The notes under the pieces were generated by a model. The model did no database searches. It was not told the origin of the DNA and saw only the letters and a list, made by a program, of their open reading frames with translations. A stretch of 53,323 nucleotides of DNA from JAAYDY01 sp964500225 (GTDB taxonomy: Bacteria > Planctomycetota > Phycisphaerae > FEN-1346 > JAACEH01), in contig CAZCOA010000017.1 of assembly GCA_964500225.1 (NCBI GenBank), positions 1 through 53,323 of the forward strand. Reading direction: 5' to 3'. A program made the position numbers and the translations under genes. This document shows positions 48,667-53,323 of the stretch, in pieces (position 1 is the stretch's first letter; every line of letters begins with the position of its first letter).

Positions 48667-50208
48667 TCAGCCCTTGGTCGCGTCGAGCTCCAGGGCGGCC
48701 ATCCGGGCGAAGTCGTCGCGGAGGCTCCGGTAGAGGGCGCGGAACTGTGGGTATCGTCGGTTGTAGGCGGCTACGCGGCGGCGGTCGGGGCGGGCAACGG
48801 CGCCGACTCGGACGACGGCGTCGGAGGCCTCGGGCACGCTGGCCCAGACGCCCGCGCCGACGCCGGCCAGCAGGGCGGCGCCGTAGGCGGGCCCCTCGGC
48901 GGCGTTGATCGTGCAGACCGCCTGGCCGTAGATATCGGCCTGCATCTGTCGCCAGAACGCGCTGCGCGCCCCGCCGCCGGTGACGCGGATTTCCTTCACG
49001 GGGACACCCATGCCGCGGATGATCTCCAGGCTGTCGCGCATGGCGTAGGTAATGCCTTCCATGACGCTGCGGGCCAGTTCGCCGCGGCCGTGCATGTTCG
49101 ACAGGCCCACCCAGCATCCGCGGGCGTAGGGGTCGGCGTGCGGCGTGCGTTCGCCCGTCAGGTAGGGCAGGAAATAGAGTCCGTGCGAGCCGACGGGGGC
49201 CGTGGCCGCATCGGCCGTGATGAGGTCGTAGGGGTCCACGCCGCGGCGACGGGCCGTGGCGACTTGGGCCTCGCACAGAACGTTGCGGTACCACTGGAGG
49301 CTGCCGCCGGCGGCCAGAATCACGCCCATAACGTGCCACTTGCCGGGTACGGCGGTGCAGAACGTGTGGACGCGGCCCTCGGGGTCGGTTTCCATGGCGT
49401 CGGCATGGGCGAAGACGACGCCGCTGGTGCCGAGGCTCGCGCTGACGACGCCGCGACGGACCACGCCGTTGCCGACGGCCCCGGCCGCATTGTCGCCGCC
49501 GCCGGCGACGACGGGGATTCCCGGCTTCAGGCCCAGCAGACGCGCCCCGGCGGCACTCAGGACGCCCGTGACCTCGGGCGACTCATAGCATCGCGGCATC
49601 AGGTCGGCGTCGATCTGGAGGCGCGACAACAGCGGCCGGCACCACGTTCGCCGCCGCACGTCCAGCAGGAGCGTGCCGCTGGCGTCGCTGACGTCCGTGG
49701 CGAAGTCGCCCGTGAGGCGATAGCGCAGGTAGTCCTTGGGCAGGAGCACTTTGGCGGTGCGGTCCCAGAGCCGCGGCTCGTGTCGGCGGACCCAGAGGAT
49801 CTTCGGCGCCGTGAAGCCGGTCAGGGCGGGGTTGGCGACCATCCGCAGCAAGCGGCGCCGGCCGCCCGCCAGGCGCGTGATCTCCTCGCACTCGGCGGCG
49901 GTGCGCTGATCGTTCCAGAGAATGGCCGGACGCAGGACGCCGCCGGCGGCGTCGAGGAACACGGCTCCGTGCATCTGGCCCGAAAGGCCCACGGCAAGCA
50001 CCCGACCTGCCGCGGTGCCGCGCATCACCGCGCGGACCGTCTTACGGGCGGCGTCCACCCAGTGGTGCGGCTCCTGCTCGCTCCAGGCCGGCCGCGGGGC
50101 CAGGCAGGGATACTCGGCCGACGCCGAGGCGACGACGCGGCCGCGCGTGTCGATCAACAGAGTCTTGGCGCCGCTGGTGCCGATGTCGATGCCCAGAAGC
50201 AGTGCCAT
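48667..50208 (-). CDS. xylB: Xylulokinase (FGGY family)
   Basis: Phosphorylates D-xylulose to xylulose 5-phosphate, 513 residues. The sugar kinase start LLLGIDIGTSGAKTLLID, the xylulokinase-specific GLSGQMHG, the catalytic GGGDNAAGAVGNG and the late ATP region VTGGGARSAFWRQMQADI are all present. The ATG at 50208 follows AAGGAG. Related FGGY kinases for other ketoses cannot be excluded, but the SGQMHG motif favours XylB. No xylose isomerase or transporter is adjacent. Confidence 0.93.
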   Translation of the reverse strand: MALLLGIDIGTSGAKTLLIDTRGRVVASASAEYPCLAPRPAWSEQEPHHWVDAARKTVRAVMRGTAAGRVLAVGLSGQMHGAVFLDAAGGVLRPAILWNDQRTAAECEEITRLAGGRRRLLRMVANPALTGFTAPKILWVRRHEPRLWDRTAKVLLPKDYLRYRLTGDFATDVSDASGTLLLDVRRRTWCRPLLSRLQIDADLMPRCYESPEVTGVLSAAGARLLGLKPGIPVVAGGGDNAAGAVGNGVVRRGVVSASLGTSGVVFAHADAMETDPEGRVHTFCTAVPGKWHVMGVILAAGGSLQWYRNVLCEAQVATARRRGVDPYDLITADAATAPVGSHGLYFLPYLTGERTPHADPYARGCWVGLSNMHGRGELARSVMEGITYAMRDSLEIIRGMGVPVKEIRVTGGGARSAFWRQMQADIYGQAVCTINAAEGPAYGAALLAGVGAGVWASVPEASDAVVRVGAVARPDRRRVAAYNRRYPQFRALYRSLRDDFARMAALELDATKG

Positions 50209-50257
50209 GGTCGTGGCTCCTTGCCGGATCGCGCGCCGGCCGCCCAGGGGAAGCATG

Positions 50258-50296
50258 AAAAAAAACGGACGATTCCACCGATTCGGGAACCGTCCG
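50258..50296 (-). terminator. Intrinsic terminator of the DUF2007 gene
   Basis: On the minus strand CGGACGGTTCC (50286-50296) pairs with GGAATCGTCCG (50266-50276), with one mismatch, followed by eight T (50258-50265). It lies 28 bases past the stop codon and 50 bases before xylB, so xylB probably depends on its own start or read-through. Confidence 0.85.
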
Positions 50297-50324
50297 TCGT
50301 CATGGTCAAGGATCGCCGCGCGGG

Positions 50325-50789
50325 CTAGAGGTCGTCGTCGTCAACGTCGTCCAGATCGTCCAGGTCCTCGTCCTCATCGTCCTCGTCGAGGTCGTCGAAA
50401 TCGTCGTCCTCGTCGAACAGATCGTCCTCATCCTCGTCGTCCCAATCCTCGTCGAAATCCTCGTCTTCCTCGTCGATGTCGTCGTCCATGAACTCATCGT
50501 CGTCCATGGCGGCATCGGCCAGAATCTCGGCCGCCTGGCCGGCCAGATCCTCGGGAACCAGGACCGGCACGCCGCGCAGGCCGGTGCTGCTGCTGTCGTC
50601 GTCGCCAATGAAGGCCGGTATCTCGGCCGATTCCAGAATCGACTTCATCATCTGAGCCTCTTTCAAATTGGGTGCCTGAACCACGGTCACCAGTTCGGTC
50701 ATGGTGCCGTCGCCGTCCGCCTTACCCTTCTCGGGTTGTGGGGGCGGAACGGCATCCGCGTCTTTGTTGCGTTTCCTGCTCCGGGCCAT
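50325..50789 (-). CDS. DUF2007-type small domain with an extreme acidic C-terminal tail
   Basis: 154-residue product. A basic head (MARSRKRNK) precedes a DUF2007-like domain (about 31-92: LVTVVQAPNLKEAQMMKSIL to VPVLVPEDLAGQAAEIL), often called a putative signal-transducing domain. The final 60 residues are almost all Asp and Glu with few aromatics (from about residue 95), an intrinsically disordered acidic tail. The ATG at 50789 has GGAGAC upstream. It has its own promoter and strong terminator. Ligand and partner are unknown. Confidence 0.82.
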   Translation of the reverse strand: MARSRKRNKDADAVPPPQPEKGKADGDGTMTELVTVVQAPNLKEAQMMKSILESAEIPAFIGDDDSSSTGLRGVPVLVPEDLAGQAAEILADAAMDDDEFMDDDIDEEDEDFDEDWDDEDEDDLFDEDDDFDDLDEDDEDEDLDDLDDVDDDDL

Positions 50790-50844
50790 CCGTTCGTCTC
50801 CGACCTTGCATCATTGCCGCGCCGCCGCGCGGCGCTGGTGAATA

Positions 50845-50870
50845 ATTATCGTGTCGCCGCCTTCTGTCAA
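50845..50870 (-). promoter_or_regulatory. Candidate promoter of the DUF2007 gene
   Basis: A perfect TTGACA (50865-50870) precedes an AT-rich stretch with GATAAT (50845-50850), but the spacing is only 14 bases, so the true -10 may be shifted by a few bases. Confidence 0.4.
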
Positions 50871-50911
50871 GACAAAAACAGGCGCCGTTCGGATATCCCC
50901 GCCCCCTGGCG

Positions 50912-52051
50912 TCAGGGACCGATTTCACAAGCTGCGAAACCCGCCGTTTCGTACCGCACCAGGGCCTCTCCCGACAACACCAGCATCAGCCCTTCGGCCC
51001 CCGCCGTGCGGCCCAGCAGGGCCAGCGCCTCGTCCGGGCCCAGAACCATGCAGGCCGTGGCCAGGGCGTCGGCCCCGCCGCCGTCGGGGTAGATCACCGT
51101 CGCGCTGGCCAGCCGGCCGGTCGTCGGCCGTCCCGTCCGCGGATCGATAATGTGGCTCAGACGACGGCCGTTCACCTCAATATACCGATAGTAGTCTCCA
51201 CTGGTCACCACACTGCCGTTGACCAGCTCGATCTTCGTCAGGACCGCGCGGCGGGCGGCATCACGGGGATCCTGGACCGCCACGGTCCATTTCCTCGACC
51301 AGCCCGGCTCGCTCCAGACCGTGCCGTCCCCCCCGAGCATCACCAAAACCGAATACAGGCCCTCCGTGCGGCGCGCCGCGACGACCGCTTCCTCGGCGGC
51401 CCATCCCTTGGCCAGCCCGCCCAGGTCCAACTGCATGCCCGCCTGCCGCAGATGCACGCGATACCGGCCGTCGGCCAGCGGTTCGCAGTCCAGCTCGTTC
51501 ATGTCCGTCAGGGTCCGCGCCGCCTCGATGGCCTCGTCGGACGGTTCGACGCCGGCACGTGCCGCCTCTTTCCACAGAACCACCAGCGGGCCCACCAGCG
51601 GGTTGAACGCCCCGTCGCTGACCTGCCACCACTGCCGCGCCGCCTCGATAGCCCGGCCCGTGGTCGAGCTGACCTCCAGGGGCGCCGCCCCTGCGGCGGC
51701 GTTGATCGCCGACAGTTCACTCGACGGATCGTAGCGGTTTAGCGCTGCGGCAATCTCGGCCACGCGGTCCAGGGCGGCGCGGATGGCCGTGTCGGCCCGG
51801 GTCTGGTCCGCGGCGTACACGACGAGGCGGCCCTCCGTGCTCATGGTGACAAAATCGGCGGCGCCGCGAACGGCCGCGCGGCCGCCGACGGTCTCCTGCC
51901 GGAACGTCACCGACACGGCGTCGGTGGCATAGGGCGCCGCCGCGGGTTCGTCCCCGCCGCCGCAGCCCCCCAACACACAGGCCAGGGCCGCTGTCGCGGC
52001 CGCCACCGACCGAATCGTCCAACGACAAAACCATCGCATGGCGGGCATCAT
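50912..52051 (-). CDS. apbE: FAD:protein FMN transferase, ApbE-family lipoprotein
   Basis: Attaches FMN covalently to Thr or Ser of extracytoplasmic flavoproteins, 379 residues. The lipoprotein signal (WTIRSVAAATAALACVLGGC, C30) puts it outside the cytoplasm. Motifs are AALNRYDPSSELSAIN, DLGGLAKGWAAE and SHIIDPRTGRPT, the last with the conserved Asp-Pro and Gly near the active site, and SGDYYRYIEV. The ATG at 52051 is chosen for the lipobox and an AAGGGGGG upstream. No Rnf, Nqr or FMN-binding-domain protein is adjacent, so its target lies elsewhere. Confidence 0.9.
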   Translation of the reverse strand: MMPAMRWFCRWTIRSVAAATAALACVLGGCGGGDEPAAAPYATDAVSVTFRQETVGGRAAVRGAADFVTMSTEGRLVVYAADQTRADTAIRAALDRVAEIAAALNRYDPSSELSAINAAAGAAPLEVSSTTGRAIEAARQWWQVSDGAFNPLVGPLVVLWKEAARAGVEPSDEAIEAARTLTDMNELDCEPLADGRYRVHLRQAGMQLDLGGLAKGWAAEEAVVAARRTEGLYSVLVMLGGDGTVWSEPGWSRKWTVAVQDPRDAARRAVLTKIELVNGSVVTSGDYYRYIEVNGRRLSHIIDPRTGRPTTGRLASATVIYPDGGGADALATACMVLGPDEALALLGRTAGAEGLMLVLSGEALVRYETAGFAACEIGP

Positions 52052-52281
52052 CGGCAACCGGCCCCCCCTTCTATAACGTTCGTCCGACATGTCCACGCAC
52101 CCTATGCCCCTCGGCCGCCAACGAAGCCGACCGTATGCATACGCCTCGAATGCCATGTCTGCCCCGCCAGGCAGGACCGCGCCCTTGTTCTCAGGCGTGC
52201 TCTTGACAGCCACACAGGCAGGTATCACGCGCCGCTTGCGCACCACGCCCCCTCATCCGGGGACACGCGCCGCCGCACGGT

Positions 52282-53124
52282 TCAGGCAAACGGCAAGGCG
52301 ACGGTCAGGGGCTCGTCCTGATCGGCGGCGGCCACCTGCGGCCGCGGACCGTCGAAATCCTTCAGAGCGTGGCGCGTGCAACGCAAGGCGAGGGAGCGGT
52401 CGTTGCAGTCGCGGCTCAGGTGGGCCAGAACAAGGGTGTGCACCTGGCCGGGCTCGGCGCGCTGGAGCAGCGCGGCGACCGCCTCGGCGGCGGCCCCGTT
52501 GGACAGGTGCCCCAGCGGACCGGCGATGCGGTCCACCAGCGGCTGCGGACGTCCACTGGCGGCCAGCATCTCGGGATCGTGATTGGACTCCAGCACGACG
52601 ATCTCCGCCTCCGCCAGCCGTCGGAGCACTTCCGGCGGCACGGCCCCCAGATCCGTCGTTGCCGCGACGCGGACCGGCGTCCCGCCGCTGCCGGCCGGCT
52701 CGATCGTGACATGGTAGCCCAGGCAGATGCCTTCGGCGTCGTGCGGCACGACGAACGGGCACGCCTGAAGCCCCTTGATCTCCAGGCCGCGCGGCGGCAT
52801 CTCGCGCGTCAGGCCCGCTCGGTCCAGCCGCCCCATGACCGGCCGGTACCGGGCGCGGAGCACCGCCAGGTTCTCCCGCGCCGCCACCAGCGGCACGCGA
52901 TGACGCCAGCAGAACTTCAGGGCACTGTCGCCCACGTGGTCGCCGTGGGTATGCGTGACCAGCAGCGCGTCCACGTCCGTCGGCTCCAGGCCTTCGTCGC
53001 GCAGGTGGCCCACGATGCGCCGCTGCGGGAAGCCCATGTCCACCAGAATGCGCCCGCGCGGACCGGCCACGAGCATCGAGTTGCCGCGGCTGCCGCTTCC
53101 GAAGATTACGACCGGGTGGGGCAC
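52282..53124 (-). CDS. Metallo-beta-lactamase-fold hydrolase, YycJ/WalJ-like
   Basis: 280-residue hydrolase with the metal motif HTHGDHVGD (58-66), an upstream FGSGSRGNSMLV typical of the YycJ branch, and later metal-binding histidines (VPHDAEG, SNHDPEM, LAHLS). YycJ-type proteins are nucleases linked with DNA repair or cell-wall control in other bacteria. The GTG at 53124 lies seven bases after the stop of a gene cut by the window end, so the two are probably co-transcribed. Confidence 0.88.
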   Translation of the reverse strand: MPHPVVIFGSGSRGNSMLVAGPRGRILVDMGFPQRRIVGHLRDEGLEPTDVDALLVTHTHGDHVGDSALKFCWRHRVPLVAARENLAVLRARYRPVMGRLDRAGLTREMPPRGLEIKGLQACPFVVPHDAEGICLGYHVTIEPAGSGGTPVRVAATTDLGAVPPEVLRRLAEAEIVVLESNHDPEMLAASGRPQPLVDRIAGPLGHLSNGAAAEAVAALLQRAEPGQVHTLVLAHLSRDCNDRSLALRCTRHALKDFDGPRPQVAAADQDEPLTVALPFA

Positions 53125-53131
53125 GACGACG

Positions 53132-53255
53132 TCAGTCCTTCTTCAATTCCCTCACATCCAGGCAGCCGTTCACGGTCGCCGAGCGGACCGCAACCCCGGC
53201 GCCGCAGGACAACTCGGCGGCTTCAACAAGCACGTCGTCGCAAAGGGCCCACAGT
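53132..53255 (-). CDS. C-terminal fragment of a gene cut by the window end
   Basis: An open frame ends at the TGA at 53132, seven bases before the metallo-hydrolase gene, and can be read back for about 41 residues (ALCDDVLVEAAELSCGAG... ending LDVRELKKD). The codon use is that of a real gene but the fragment is too short to name. Upstream the sequence turns into C runs and cannot be trusted. Confidence 0.5.
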
Positions 53256-53323
53256 CCCCCCCCCCCCCCCCCGCCGCCCCGCCCCCCCCCGGGGCGCCCC
53301 CCCGGAGGAACCGCTCGCCCCCC
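53255..53323. other. Low-complexity C-rich end, probable assembly error
   Basis: The last 68 or so bases are mostly C with scattered G runs, and break the reading frame that is intact just before. No biological feature is evident; it looks like a low-quality contig end. Confidence 0.7.

Overview
The window is dense, high-GC bacterial chromosome with about 44 protein genes and no rRNA, tRNA, CRISPR array, integrase or transposase that I can see. A PEP-CTERM secreted protein, several lipoproteins, Gram-negative lipopolysaccharide core genes, Gfo/Idh/MocA and PIG-L enzymes and an RNase Y together suggest Planctomycetota (a Phycisphaerae-like lineage, probably a metagenome contig); this is inferred from gene content, not from a marker tree. 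Superoxide reductase, FeoAB and an FNR/CRP-type regulator suggest anaerobic or microaerobic life.

Layout. 1-6.4 kb (minus): a compact marR-tolC-MFP-RND efflux operon, every junction overlapping, driven by a near-consensus promoter whose -10 lies inside a palindromic operator. 6.4-8.0 kb (plus): a strong promoter, a roughly 360-nt structured untranslated leader with an intrinsic terminator, then a PEP-CTERM protein. 8.0-16.2 kb (minus): lipoprotein MsrA, an acetylxylan-esterase-like hydrolase, then truA, a GT4 glycosyltransferase, a large secreted unknown protein and a BshB1-like deacetylase in one overlapping cluster, then a CRP/FNR regulator. 16.3-19.7 kb (minus): dtxR-feoA-feoB, with an inverted repeat at the predicted transcription start. 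19.8-24.4 kb (minus): a zinc-ribbon membrane protein, a nucleoside hydrolase, RNase Y and superoxide reductase, including an 800-bp stretch without a gene.

24.7-31.6 kb: clpC, rnc, metK and an ABC-2 permease (minus) with one membrane-anchored unknown (plus). 31.8-38.9 kb (plus): tyrS, two unknown proteins, a Gfo/Idh/MocA oxidoreductase with a histone-H1-like tail, der, and an M23-PKD lipoprotein. 39-44.5 kb: a ClC-CBS channel, a lipoprotein esterase with a carbohydrate-binding-like N-terminus, Mrp/ApbC and a small membrane protein. 44.8-48.5 kb (plus): an LPS core cluster of heptosyltransferase, GT2 glycosyltransferase and a fused double WaaP-type kinase. 48.7-53.1 kb (minus): xylulokinase, a DUF2007 protein with an extreme acidic tail, an ApbE lipoprotein and a YycJ-like metallo-hydrolase, ending in a cut gene and a C-rich stretch that looks like assembly error.

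The clearest themes are metal and redox homeostasis (DtxR, FeoAB, FNR-like, SOR, MsrA, Mrp, ApbE) and envelope construction (LPS cluster, M23-PKD, efflux, GT4 cluster). I found no defence island or complete new system. The best leads are the fused double kinase, the structured leader RNA, the RND pump lacking the usual proton-relay residues, and enzymes carrying strongly basic or acidic tails.
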